64,000 nt of DNA from Thiomicrospira sp. (GTDB taxonomy: Bacteria; Pseudomonadota; Gammaproteobacteria; Thiomicrospirales; Thiomicrospiraceae): NCBI RefSeq assembly GCF_014859555.1, contig NZ_JACUTY010000002.1:1-64000 (forward strand), written 5' to 3'. Positions 29,349-38,328 of this stretch are shown in pieces. The position numbers were made by a program, and so were the translations under genes. Position 1 is the first letter of the stretch; each line of letters starts with the position of its first letter. A model generated the notes under the pieces. The model made no database searches and was not told the origin of the DNA. It saw only the letters and a list, made by a program, of their open reading frames with translations.

Positions 29349-30431
29349 ATGAGCCAGGCGCAACTGATTTTATTTGATAAACGTAACCAACCTTTAAAAG
29401 AATACATTGTCGCTGTCACAGCGTCAGATGGCCTAGACATCAAAGGGGTTCAGCTTGTTGCCTCTCCAGCCAAAGGCGAAAAAGCGCTACTTTCTGCCGG
29501 CCTGCGTATTCCGCCACTGGAGCAGTTTGATTACAACACCAAAAAAATCGCGCATACCGCGTTAGATCAGCTAATCATTTCTGAAGACGAAGTGATTAGC
29601 TGTGAAGAGTTTATTCAGCGCGCATCAGAAGATGAAGTCGTGCGTGCGGCTTTGACCCGCTCTATGAACAAAGCACAATTAGCGATTGAAGCCTTAATCA
29701 GTGAATTCACTCAATCCGAAGTGATTCCACTCATCAAAGAAAATCGCAACGACGCTTTATACAAACTCAAACAGCATGATAAAACTCTCAAAGGTAAACG
29801 TGTCTTGTGTTTGGACATTGAAGCGACTGATATTTCGACTAACCCTGAAGCCGATGTCATTCAAATTTCGATTTGCGATTTGGAAGGCCATGAAATCCTA
29901 AATCAGCTCATCAACCCGGGTTACGACATTCCCGAAAATGAAAAGCACAATATCTCAACCGAGATGGTGCAAGAAGCACCTTTGTTTGCGCAGTGTTGGG
30001 ACGAGATTCATAAAGTGTTGCTTGAGGCCGACATCATTTTGGCCTACAGTACCGAAAGCGACTTTGCTTATTTGCAAAACTCCGCCAATAAAAAAATGTT
30101 GGAATTCGAACTCGACTACAACAAATGGTTAGATGTAGCCGAGTTCAGTAAAGAATTAGTGGGTGCGATGCGGTGGCATTCTGAACGTATGTATTGGTTC
30201 TGGAAAACACCTAAGCTCACCGTGGCTTACGAAAAAGTATTGGGCCAACCTTTCCCGGGTGATGCACACGATGCCTTGGCCGATGCACGTGCCACCGCTG
30301 AACTCATGCTAGCGATGCTAAAACTTGGGCGTAACTCGCAAATTAACGAGAAAAAACCGGTGGCAAACGAGAAAAAAGCCGTCAGCAATAATTTATTTGC
30401 ACAAGCTTTTGCCAACGCGAAACGCAAATAA
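29349..30431 (+). CDS. DnaQ-like 3'-5' exonuclease domain protein
   Basis: 'VLCLDIEATDISTNPEADVIQISICDLEG' and 'DAHDALADARATAELML' exonuclease motifs. Confidence 0.75.
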   Translation: MSQAQLILFDKRNQPLKEYIVAVTASDGLDIKGVQLVASPAKGEKALLSAGLRIPPLEQFDYNTKKIAHTALDQLIISEDEVISCEEFIQRASEDEVVRAALTRSMNKAQLAIEALISEFTQSEVIPLIKENRNDALYKLKQHDKTLKGKRVLCLDIEATDISTNPEADVIQISICDLEGHEILNQLINPGYDIPENEKHNISTEMVQEAPLFAQCWDEIHKVLLEADIILAYSTESDFAYLQNSANKKMLEFELDYNKWLDVAEFSKELVGAMRWHSERMYWFWKTPKLTVAYEKVLGQPFPGDAHDALADARATAELMLAMLKLGRNSQINEKKPVANEKKAVSNNLFAQAFANAKRK

Positions 30432-30447
30432 CACAAAGGTTAAAACC

Positions 30448-30897
30448 ATGTCGGACATCAACTTTTTAAATTTAGAACACGCCAAAAAAGGCGATCAGTT
30501 TGATTGGACGCAACTCAAAACTCATCTAAAGTTTGATGCCGATGGTTTAATGCCAGCGATTGCGCAACAGCATGATACAGGTGAAGTTTTAATGTTGGCG
30601 TATATGAACTTAGCCGCGCTAGAAGAAACCTTAAAAACCGGGCGTGTTTGTTATTGGTCGCGCTCGCGCCAAAGCTATTGGCGCAAAGGCGAAGCATCTG
30701 GCCAAATCCAAACACTAAAACAAGCACGTTTAGATTGTGATGGTGATACTTTGCTTTTACTAGTCGACCAAACTGGCCCGGCTTGTCATACTGGCCGCTC
30801 CAACTGTTTTTACAACGCAATTAAAGGTGACAAAGTCGAAATCCTAACCGATCCTTTAATTGACCCAGCCGAGCTTTATAAACACCATTCGCATTAA
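30448..30897 (+). CDS. hisI: Phosphoribosyl-AMP cyclohydrolase
   Basis: 'EVLMLAYMNLAALEETLKTGRVCYWSRSRQSYWRKGEASGQ', 'QTGPACHTGRSNCF'; start ATG 30448. Confidence 0.92.
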   Translation: MSDINFLNLEHAKKGDQFDWTQLKTHLKFDADGLMPAIAQQHDTGEVLMLAYMNLAALEETLKTGRVCYWSRSRQSYWRKGEASGQIQTLKQARLDCDGDTLLLLVDQTGPACHTGRSNCFYNAIKGDKVEILTDPLIDPAELYKHHSH

Positions 30898-30928
30898 AAA
30901 AAGCCGTGTAATAACACGGCTTTTTTAT
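30898..30928. terminator. Bidirectional terminator hisI/hsp20
   Basis: AAAAAAGCCGTGT AATA ACACGGCTTTTTT. Confidence 0.88.
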
Positions 30929-31501
30929 TTAAGACTTAATTGGAATTTGTCGATGACCATTTTTTGGAGCTTGACCATCTCTTGGCAAGATCACCGTTAG
31001 TACCCCGTTTTTCATACTGGCTTCAATCTTCTCCAGCACCACATCATCCGGCAGATCTAAGGTACGTTGAAACTGGCCATAGCTGCGTTCAATTCGATAA
31101 TAATGTTGATCCTTATCTTCTTTTTCTAAATGCTTTTCACCCTGAATAAACAAGGTCTGGCCATTCAGTTCAAGCTTAATATCCTCTTGCACCAGGCCTG
31201 GTGCTTCAAGCGAAACCGTATATTGCTTATCATCACTAGCCACATTCAAGTTAGGTCGAAAAGCCGCTTGATTATTGTCAGAAAACAACGCGTTTAAACG
31301 GCGAGTAAGCAAACCAAAACCACGAAAAGCCTCATCAAATAACCGATCCATTTCTCGATGTAGCTGCCAAATATCCGCCACCCCAGTTTGAGAAGGGTAT
31401 TGTTCACGTTTCACCGGAACCGCCTGTTCAGAAGCATTTGGCTCTTCATGTTTAAACCAGTTCCAAGGATTAATTTTACTCAGTTCCATTTTGCACCCCA
31501 T
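30929..31501 (-). CDS. Hsp20/alpha-crystallin family small heat shock protein
   Basis: 'FRPNLNVASDDKQYTVSLEAPGLVQEDIKLELNGQTLFIQGEKH...YGQFQRTLDLPDDV...ASMKNGVLTVILPR'. Confidence 0.9.
   Translation of the reverse strand: MGCKMELSKINPWNWFKHEEPNASEQAVPVKREQYPSQTGVADIWQLHREMDRLFDEAFRGFGLLTRRLNALFSDNNQAAFRPNLNVASDDKQYTVSLEAPGLVQEDIKLELNGQTLFIQGEKHLEKEDKDQHYYRIERSYGQFQRTLDLPDDVVLEKIEASMKNGVLTVILPRDGQAPKNGHRQIPIKS
31191..31202. repeat. HIP-like palindrome, exact copy in hsp20
   Basis: Exact 12-mer. Confidence 0.97.
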
Positions 31502-31603
31502 GAAATTAAGTGATTGAATATTAAAGGAATAGATCCCATCTACGCATTAAACTTATGTCTCACTTAATAACTTTTCAAGGGGAAAAATAGAATATTGGAT
31601 CAA

Positions 31604-31861
31604 CTAATTTGAATCGGTCGGACAGGTTGAACAACCTAAAGAACGTTTATTTACCAAACGCTGATAAACCAACACCACCAATAAAGTCGCTAACACGGTC
31701 AGCAAAATCAACGGCCAAAAAGCTGGAATCATCTCCCAACCAATCGCTAAGGTAATCTGGCTATGCGCATCCAGTTTTTCAACCAAATGCCAATTCATCA
31801 AGTGGCTATCCAAGTAAACCACCAACAACAAAACCGCTACCGCTAACATCACTAAACACAT
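31604..31861 (-). CDS. Small two-TM protein immediately downstream of mcrC
   Basis: 85 aa; ATG begins 5 nt after the mcrC stop; C-terminal 'GCSTCPTDSN'. Confidence 0.55.
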   Translation of the reverse strand: MCLVMLAVAVLLLVVYLDSHLMNWHLVEKLDAHSQITLAIGWEMIPAFWPLILLTVLATLLVVLVYQRLVNKRSLGCSTCPTDSN

Positions 31862-31866
31862 GGTTT

Positions 31867-33162
31867 CTACTCCAAAATTGATGACAACCAGGCCTGGTTG
31901 TTTTCTTCGTTCTCTAAATCAAACGGCAAAACTTGTAATGAGATAGTTTCGCTGAACTTGAACATATCTAAAGGTTGATTAAATGTCGCACAACACGGAT
32001 AAATCAATACCAACCTACCCTGACCGTTTAACACTTTATGACCGTAAGCAAACAGCTGATACATATCCGACTGGGCGATGCCCGATTTAGCATCTTCTGA
32101 GCCATTTTCGTATGTTTGACTTTGGTTAATCAACTTCCACTTGGTATCCAAAACTGCAATTGGGCTTTTATCTCGGTAAAGCACCAAATCGGGTCTTAGT
32201 TGAAATACCTGCTTTTCGCCTTGAGTCGCTAAATAGTTTCGAGACATTTGAGTTTTAAGGTTATAGCCAATGGGCAAATTGCGCTGTATATGATGTGCTA
32301 CGTAAGCCTCAAATAATTTATCCATCGGCAATAAAAATGAAATACCACTATGTTGATTGGCGGTTGCAAACGGACTGTATTGGCTTAAAATCAACTTCAA
32401 CCAAGGTAATAACGGTTGATAGTAATGCATATCACGACTTGTTCGCCAAGCCTTAAAATCTTGCATTATGTGATGTGAAATTGGCACTTCGTCAAACGCA
32501 AAACGTAATTCGCGCGCGAGCTTCTGGTTAGGTAAATATTGACTCCATTTACTCACCAAAATTAGTGCTGAATGGATCAAGCGGTTTTCAGCTCGCTCAT
32601 CACTAAACACATCATATTCGATGCAAAACTGGGTTTGTTTAGAAGGCGATTGGCGCAATTGACGTGCGGTTTGTAACTGACCTTTTAAAAAACGCTCTTG
32701 AGCCTCGATGCGCTGGTAATCCTTGCGAACGCCTTTACGCACCACCTGCGCCAAATCTTGCAGAAAGCGACCAATCAGCACTTCAGGCAAGGGTTGTTTG
32801 AGTCTATCAATTAAGGCATCGGTGGATTCAATAAAAGGCAAAACTTTGGCCGCAGCCAGCATTTTAAGTAAGCGTTTTCGACTCGCCACCAGGCCTGGTT
32901 TTTCAAGAGTTGGCTCGTGCTTTGGTAAGATTTCAATTTGCACACCATCTGGCGTTGCAATGACGCCAACATATCCATGAACCTTTAACGTATGCGCGTT
33001 AACAAAACTTAAGTAACGATGTACTTTATCTGCTGATTGAGCAATTTGAGACAAGTACAACCAGGCCTGGTGGTTGACTTCAATCTGGTCAAAACTGTTT
33101 TGCGCGTTATGATCGGCTCGAACAATTCGCCCCCATTCACGCACCACCAGATTATTTAACAT
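31867..33162 (-). CDS. mcrC: McrC-like component of McrBC 5-methylcytosine restriction system
   Basis: 'FAFDEVPISHHIMQDFKAWRTSRDMHYYQPLLPWLKLIL', nuclease core 'FQLRPDLVLYRDKSPIAVLDTKWKLI'. Confidence 0.85.
   Translation of the reverse strand: MLNNLVVREWGRIVRADHNAQNSFDQIEVNHQAWLYLSQIAQSADKVHRYLSFVNAHTLKVHGYVGVIATPDGVQIEILPKHEPTLEKPGLVASRKRLLKMLAAAKVLPFIESTDALIDRLKQPLPEVLIGRFLQDLAQVVRKGVRKDYQRIEAQERFLKGQLQTARQLRQSPSKQTQFCIEYDVFSDERAENRLIHSALILVSKWSQYLPNQKLARELRFAFDEVPISHHIMQDFKAWRTSRDMHYYQPLLPWLKLILSQYSPFATANQHSGISFLLPMDKLFEAYVAHHIQRNLPIGYNLKTQMSRNYLATQGEKQVFQLRPDLVLYRDKSPIAVLDTKWKLINQSQTYENGSEDAKSGIAQSDMYQLFAYGHKVLNGQGRLVLIYPCCATFNQPLDMFKFSETISLQVLPFDLENEENNQAWLSSILE
31887..31898. repeat. 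HIP-like palindrome, exact copy at 3' end of mcrC
   Basis: Exact 12-mer, part of 16-bp palindrome CAACCAGGCCTGGTTG. Confidence 0.97.
32888..32899. repeat. HIP-like palindrome, exact copy in mcrC
   Basis: Exact 12-mer. Confidence 0.97.
33060..33071. repeat. HIP-like palindrome, exact copy near 5' end of mcrC
   Basis: Exact 12-mer. Confidence 0.97.
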
Positions 33163-34950
33163 TTAAAGGCCCTGATAAATTGCTTTGAAAACGTCCTCAT
33201 CCAAACCATCAATTCCTGTTCGCTGGAATTTTTCAGTGGTGTTAGGCGCCTCCGTGTCAGTGAACAAATTATTAAATGTTTGGCGTTGGTAAAAATTATC
33301 CGCCGCCGCGCCCAGAACCCAACGGATTTTTTGCCAGTCGTCATAAAAGTATTCTTCCAGCAGCGGTAAGATTTTATTTTTAAACGCGTTACGTAAATCA
33401 TCAAGGTTATTTAAATTCATTAAAAATGCATGGCCTAAAGTATGTTCGCGGTCATATAGAGCTTCAATGCGTTGATTCATTACATTTAGCATTTGACGAA
33501 CATTAACACCGTCCAAATTCTCTGTCACCAGGTCTGATTGTGGCATCATTTCAATAAAATCAAACCGGCGGCGTAAGGCTGTATCCATTAATGCCAATGA
33601 GCGATCTGCGGTATTCATTGTGCCAATAATATAAAGATTGTTCGGAACCGAAAAAGGGGTTTTGGAATAAGGCAAAGTGACTTCAATCGCTTCAGGATTA
33701 CCTGAACGTTTACTAGGCTCAATTAAAGTAATCAACTCACCCAAAATTCGTGAAATATTACCACGATTTATTTCATCGATAATGAGCACATGGGGCTTAG
33801 GCTTATCACTTGGTTCGTGTTTTGATAATAAACTCTGAAACCGATCAACATTTAGTGTGCCGGGTTTTAATTGATATATTGTCATCTGTGATAATGACTT
33901 ATCAAAAATCCTATTAGCAGGTAAACTCGGTGAGAATGTTCTTAGCCATTTCACATTACGTTTCTGCTTAAATCCACTTCGACTGTCATCCTCTAGGAAC
34001 TCATACTCACCAGTTACTTCTGCAATGGCTCTAAATTTACTATTCCCATCAGAGACCACAATTAAATCCCCTGTTTGCATAATATTTTTAAACACATTTA
34101 CCGAAGTCACCGCATAGTTGTTGTTGTCCAATTTTTCGCCTAAGCTTTTAGACATTTTCTCGTGTATTTTTAATCGATTATCTAAACCAGAAAAGTCAAA
34201 ATCATAACCCCATCCAAGTAAAACATAATCATTTTCCAAACATTCTTCGTAAATAAAGTCTTCGTCTTGCAGGGTATTACCCAAAGACATTTTCCAGACT
34301 TTTCGATTTGTAAGCGAAATGTTTTCAGATGTTGCGCTTTCTACTTTTGAGACAGCCGTCTGGCATATTTGCTTAAATATTCCATCCACAACTTCATAGC
34401 TAATTTTTTCGCCGTCTGTTTTTGCCTGAATACCTTCAACAAAATCTTCATAACTAAAGCTTTGGTGAAAGGTAACAAATTCGACTTGTCCAGGGTAAGC
34501 TTGTTTAAGCTCTTGAATTGAACGAGGCCTGGTGGTGGGTAAGCTTGATTCAAGAATACTCACAGCCAAATCAATGGTACTAAACGTTTTACCCGTACCA
34601 GGTGGGCCGTACAGAATTTTATTCAACGCCTTTTTATCATTAAGCGAACCGACATTTTGAGTAGCTTTGTAATATTGATAAAAATCCAAATATTGCCTTA
34701 AAGCAGCACTTAAGCGCCTATTGTCATGTTCCGCATTCCATCCAGCTAAATCACCACCTCTAACTAAGCGTTGATAAAAACTATCCAAAGTACCAATATT
34801 TTGTTCATCAAAGACATTTTGCTCTAGACCATTCTGTAACCTAAAATCAGCGTACTCTAAATCATTCCCATTTAAAGCCCTAAGATAAGAGGATACTGCA
34901 CCAGCAGTTTGTAACTGTGTGCTTAACCACTCTCTAAATAATTCTTCCAT
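33163..34950 (-). CDS. mcrB: McrB-like AAA+ GTPase with inserted domain
   Basis: 'ILYGPPGTGKTFSTIDLAV', 'HVLIIDEINRGNISRILGELITLIE', 'IIGTMNTADRSLALMDTALRRRFDFIEM'; start ATG 34950 (ORF opens 34974). Confidence 0.88.
   Translation of the reverse strand: MEELFREWLSTQLQTAGAVSSYLRALNGNDLEYADFRLQNGLEQNVFDEQNIGTLDSFYQRLVRGGDLAGWNAEHDNRRLSAALRQYLDFYQYYKATQNVGSLNDKKALNKILYGPPGTGKTFSTIDLAVSILESSLPTTRPRSIQELKQAYPGQVEFVTFHQSFSYEDFVEGIQAKTDGEKISYEVVDGIFKQICQTAVSKVESATSENISLTNRKVWKMSLGNTLQDEDFIYEECLENDYVLLGWGYDFDFSGLDNRLKIHEKMSKSLGEKLDNNNYAVTSVNVFKNIMQTGDLIVVSDGNSKFRAIAEVTGEYEFLEDDSRSGFKQKRNVKWLRTFSPSLPANRIFDKSLSQMTIYQLKPGTLNVDRFQSLLSKHEPSDKPKPHVLIIDEINRGNISRILGELITLIEPSKRSGNPEAIEVTLPYSKTPFSVPNNLYIIGTMNTADRSLALMDTALRRRFDFIEMMPQSDLVTENLDGVNVRQMLNVMNQRIEALYDREHTLGHAFLMNLNNLDDLRNAFKNKILPLLEEYFYDDWQKIRWVLGAAADNFYQRQTFNNLFTDTEAPNTTEKFQRTGIDGLDEDVFKAIYQGL
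34522..34533. repeat. HIP-like palindrome, 11/12 copy in mcrB
   Basis: ACGAGGCCTGGT. Confidence 0.8.
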
Positions 34951-35059
34951 AAAAACCCCTTTAGTTAACTGCATTCAGTTTACATAACCCGCCACTTAGA
35001 TGGGAATGTTTACCCAGTAAAAAATGTAAATAACTACAATATAACTAAAGATTAATCCA

Positions 35060-35077
35060 ACCACCAGGCCTGGTGGT
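35060..35077. repeat. Extended HIP-like palindrome (18 bp), intergenic mcrB-cbbO
   Basis: ACCACCAGGCCTGGTGGT. Confidence 0.97.
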
Positions 35078-35092
35078 CGGGGTTAACGAGGA

Positions 35093-37357
35093 TTACTGCG
35101 TTAAGTTAATAAACAATTTGGGTAATTGTTCGGGTAGGCGCTCGACCTTTTCGATAATGGCGTAGTGGTTGCCGAAAATATCGGCTACGTATTCGTCGGC
35201 TTTGGGGTCCATGTTGATGCAGTAGGTGTAAATGCCTTGATTGGCTAATTCTGTGACCGCTTGTTTGCTGTCTTGAATCAGCATTTTTGGATCTTTAACA
35301 TCAATATCGGCGGGTTCACCGTCAGTCAGAATCAGCATGAGTTTTTTATCGGTTTGTTGTGCCGATAAATAATGCGCCGCATGGCGCATCGCCGCACCCA
35401 TTCTAGTTGAATAGCCCGCTTGCATCGCCGCAATGCGCGATTTAACCGGTTCTGACCAATGCTCGCTGTAGCCTTTGATGTGCTGATAACGCACTTCGTG
35501 ACGTGTGTCTGAACTAAAGCCAGCAATCGCAAACGGATCGCCTAATTGCTCAACCGCCCACGCCAATAAGGCCAAAGCTTCTTGGCTGAGTTCGAGCAGG
35601 GTTTGATTTGTGCCCGCAACTCGTTGATTTAAAGACTCGGACATATCTACCAGCAACATCACTGAAATGGAGCGGCCATCTGGTGTATGGCTGGTGTTTA
35701 TACGTGGGTCGGGTTGTGATCCGCTTTTGTAGTCGATGAGTGAACGAATCGCGACATCCAAATCCAGCTCGTCACCTTCTTCTTGAAAACGCACCCGCAC
35801 TTTATTTTGTGGTTTGAGCATTTCGATCACACGTTTGAGCTGTTTCACCAGGCCGGCATGTTTGGCGAGCAAACTATCAATTTTGTTGGCGTCGCCAGCT
35901 GGGTGCAAACGTTCGTAAACCGTAGTCCATTCAGGACGATAACTTTCGCTAATGTAGTCCCATTCATCGTAATGACGTGGCGGCAGGCCGCCATCAAGGT
36001 CAACTTCGCGGTCTTGATCATCTGGCTGGTATTCGTTTTCGACCGTATCATCGGCTTCGTCACCTTCTTCGTGGAACACCCATAAATAGCGGTTGTCGTC
36101 ACGATAGGAGATTTCAGTGTCGGTGAAATAGATATTCGGCAAACTGTCGGTTTGTTTACGGCTTTTAACAAAATAATGCGTTGCGAGATCACGCAGGTCT
36201 TCAATGCTGGAGTTTTCGCCCTTTTGCATGATCTGGTTAAACTTTTCAACCATTTCTTCGATTAATGCATCATTGGGTTTAAAGTCTGGATCTAGCAAAG
36301 CACGCGATAAACGAGTTGAACGGTAACGCAAACAGGACTCTTGACTATCATCGCAACTACCTTCAACCGGAATCGGGTGCAAACCCAAAAACAGTTTTTT
36401 CAAACCCGGAAAACGCGCAATAGCGAGTGAGTCCACGCGACAATCTTCAAACAGTTCAAGAAATAATTGCACTTGCGGTGCCATATTGTCGCCGTTGGTG
36501 GGTTTTGACCAGGTGTAATGCGCCATCATATGCATCAGCATGGCGCGATAACGATCTAAACCTGACACGCCATTTAACTCGTCGTACATATCCGGCACAC
36601 GCATGGCGTCGTCTTCAATATAGGGAATCGGTTTTTTGATTTGGTCAAATGCGGTCGAAAAACTCACAAACAGTCGATCTTGATCCCAAAGCGCGCTTTG
36701 CAACATATCCAGCTGACGTTCGACATCTTTAAACACTACCCCGTGGCGTTCGCGTTGCATGATGTTTTTAGAGTCCGCTGATTGCAGTGCAAAATATTCA
36801 GCTTGTTGATCCGGAAAGTGTTGGTAGTTACGAATACCGTAATCCATCCAACGACCTAGTCCGTCTAAAGTCAATTTACCCACTAAAAACGGCACTTGAT
36901 CCAGCATCGGAATCAGGCCTTTGCTTTCATACATCGACTGGTGTCCGTGAATTACGGTTTGAGTGCGGTCAATAAAGTCATCCAGCATCGCCAGATATAC
37001 GTTGAGCTGTTCAACCTGATCAATTCGACGGTTTAGTGAGGCGAGACTTTGCAAAAAAGGCACGATGGCTTTGCTGTTTGGGCTGCGTGCCAGTTTATAA
37101 GCATAGTCGGCCACCGCACTGAGCGAGGCTTCGCCCAGATGGCTGGCAATGCTGGGCATCTCATCTAAATAAATGATAGCCGGTTCGGCACCTCGTCCCA
37201 TTTTACAAAGTAGTTGGGCTTTTTCTAGATAGGTGTTTAAGCCGGTTTCCGACAAACATTCCCGAGCCAGTGCCACACATTGGGGGAAAATTTGCTGAAC
37301 CTGCTCAAAGCCACAATTGAGTTGCTTGCGGTAGGTTTCAAGTAATTCTTGCGTCAT
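35093..37357 (-). CDS. cbbO: CbbO, VWA-domain RuBisCO activase subunit
   Basis: Large protein with C-terminal MIDAS 'VMLLVDMSESLNQR' and 'LILTDGEPADIDV'; directly follows cbbQ; start ATG 37357 (MTQELLETYRK). Confidence 0.9.
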   Translation of the reverse strand: MTQELLETYRKQLNCGFEQVQQIFPQCVALARECLSETGLNTYLEKAQLLCKMGRGAEPAIIYLDEMPSIASHLGEASLSAVADYAYKLARSPNSKAIVPFLQSLASLNRRIDQVEQLNVYLAMLDDFIDRTQTVIHGHQSMYESKGLIPMLDQVPFLVGKLTLDGLGRWMDYGIRNYQHFPDQQAEYFALQSADSKNIMQRERHGVVFKDVERQLDMLQSALWDQDRLFVSFSTAFDQIKKPIPYIEDDAMRVPDMYDELNGVSGLDRYRAMLMHMMAHYTWSKPTNGDNMAPQVQLFLELFEDCRVDSLAIARFPGLKKLFLGLHPIPVEGSCDDSQESCLRYRSTRLSRALLDPDFKPNDALIEEMVEKFNQIMQKGENSSIEDLRDLATHYFVKSRKQTDSLPNIYFTDTEISYRDDNRYLWVFHEEGDEADDTVENEYQPDDQDREVDLDGGLPPRHYDEWDYISESYRPEWTTVYERLHPAGDANKIDSLLAKHAGLVKQLKRVIEMLKPQNKVRVRFQEEGDELDLDVAIRSLIDYKSGSQPDPRINTSHTPDGRSISVMLLVDMSESLNQRVAGTNQTLLELSQEALALLAWAVEQLGDPFAIAGFSSDTRHEVRYQHIKGYSEHWSEPVKSRIAAMQAGYSTRMGAAMRHAAHYLSAQQTDKKLMLILTDGEPADIDVKDPKMLIQDSKQAVTELANQGIYTYCINMDPKADEYVADIFGNHYAIIEKVERLPEQLPKLFINLTQ

Positions 37358-37370
37358 GTTTTTCACGGAA

Positions 37371-38171
37371 TTAAGCAAAAACCATATTAATGGCGTTATC
37401 CAAGGTTTCGCGAATATCCGCGTCATCGGTAATCGGACGAACCAATGCCATACGACAGGCATCTTGCTTCTCAACACCCTGTGCAATCAAGGTGGCGGCG
37501 TACACCATCAAACGTGTGGAAATACCTTCATCCAAACCGTGACCTTTTAGTTTACGGGCGGCTTCACCAATTTGAACCAATTTTTTCGCGACTTCCAACT
37601 CCACGCCAGATTCTTTGACCAGAATCTCAGCTTCGACATAAGCCGGCGCATAATCAAAATCTAACGCGCAAAAACGTTGCTTAGTTGACTGTTTTAAGTC
37701 CTTCATCAAACTTTGATAGCCCGGGTTATAGGAAATCACCAATTGAAAATCTGGGTGTGCTTTAACCAACTCGCCTTTTTTGTCGAGTGACAATTCACGA
37801 CGGTGGTCGGTTAGCGCATGAATAACCACCATGGTATCTTGGCGTGCTTCGACCACTTCATCCAGATAACAAATCGCACCATGACGTGCCGCCAGTGTTA
37901 AAGGCCCGTCTACCCAACGTGTGCCACTTGAATCTAATAAAAAACGACCGACTAAATCTGAAGCGGTAATGTCTTCGTTACATGAAACGGTGATTAAAGG
38001 TTTGCCAAGTTTCCAGGCCATGTGTTCAATAAAACGCGATTTACCACAACCTGTTGGGCCTTTAACCATCACCGGCAGACGCGCATTGTAAGCGGCTTGG
38101 TATAACGAAACCTCGTTGCTCTGTGCTTGGTAAAACGGTTCTTTTTCGATGTTATATTGGCTAATATCCAT
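37371..38171 (-). CDS. cbbQ: CbbQ, MoxR-type AAA+ RuBisCO activase
   Basis: 'GPTGCGKSRFIEHMAWKLGKPLITVSCNEDITASDLVGRFLL', 'CYLDEVVEARQDTMVVIHALTDHRREL'. Confidence 0.93.
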   Translation of the reverse strand: MDISQYNIEKEPFYQAQSNEVSLYQAAYNARLPVMVKGPTGCGKSRFIEHMAWKLGKPLITVSCNEDITASDLVGRFLLDSSGTRWVDGPLTLAARHGAICYLDEVVEARQDTMVVIHALTDHRRELSLDKKGELVKAHPDFQLVISYNPGYQSLMKDLKQSTKQRFCALDFDYAPAYVEAEILVKESGVELEVAKKLVQIGEAARKLKGHGLDEGISTRLMVYAATLIAQGVEKQDACRMALVRPITDDADIRETLDNAINMVFA

Positions 38172-38197
38172 GACCTGACCTTTTAAAATACGATGAA

Positions 38198-38243
38198 GTT
38201 ACTTTTAATAAAGCACCAGGCCTGGTGGTTTATTAAAAGTAAC
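38198..38243. repeat. 46-bp near-perfect palindrome with HIP core between cbbM and cbbQ
   Basis: GTTACTTTTAATAAAGCACCAGG|CCTGGTGGTTTATTAAAAGTAAC; 22 of 23 pairs match (38213/38228 mismatch). Confidence 0.95.
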
Positions 38244-38278
38244 CTAACTATGATTAACACTGAAATTGTCGATAGGTA

Positions 38279-38308
38279 AAAAAACCCCTGCTAATTGGCA
38301 AGGGTTTT
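38279..38308 (-). terminator. Terminator after cbbM
   Basis: Minus strand AAAACCCTTGC CAATTA GCAGGGGTTTT + T-run. Confidence 0.85.
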
Positions 38309-38328
38309 ATCTGCTAAATAAGCATTAC

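Noticed and set aside
35847-35858. ACCAGGCCGGCA in cbbO as a degenerate palindrome
   Set aside because: Several mismatches and loss of dyad symmetry
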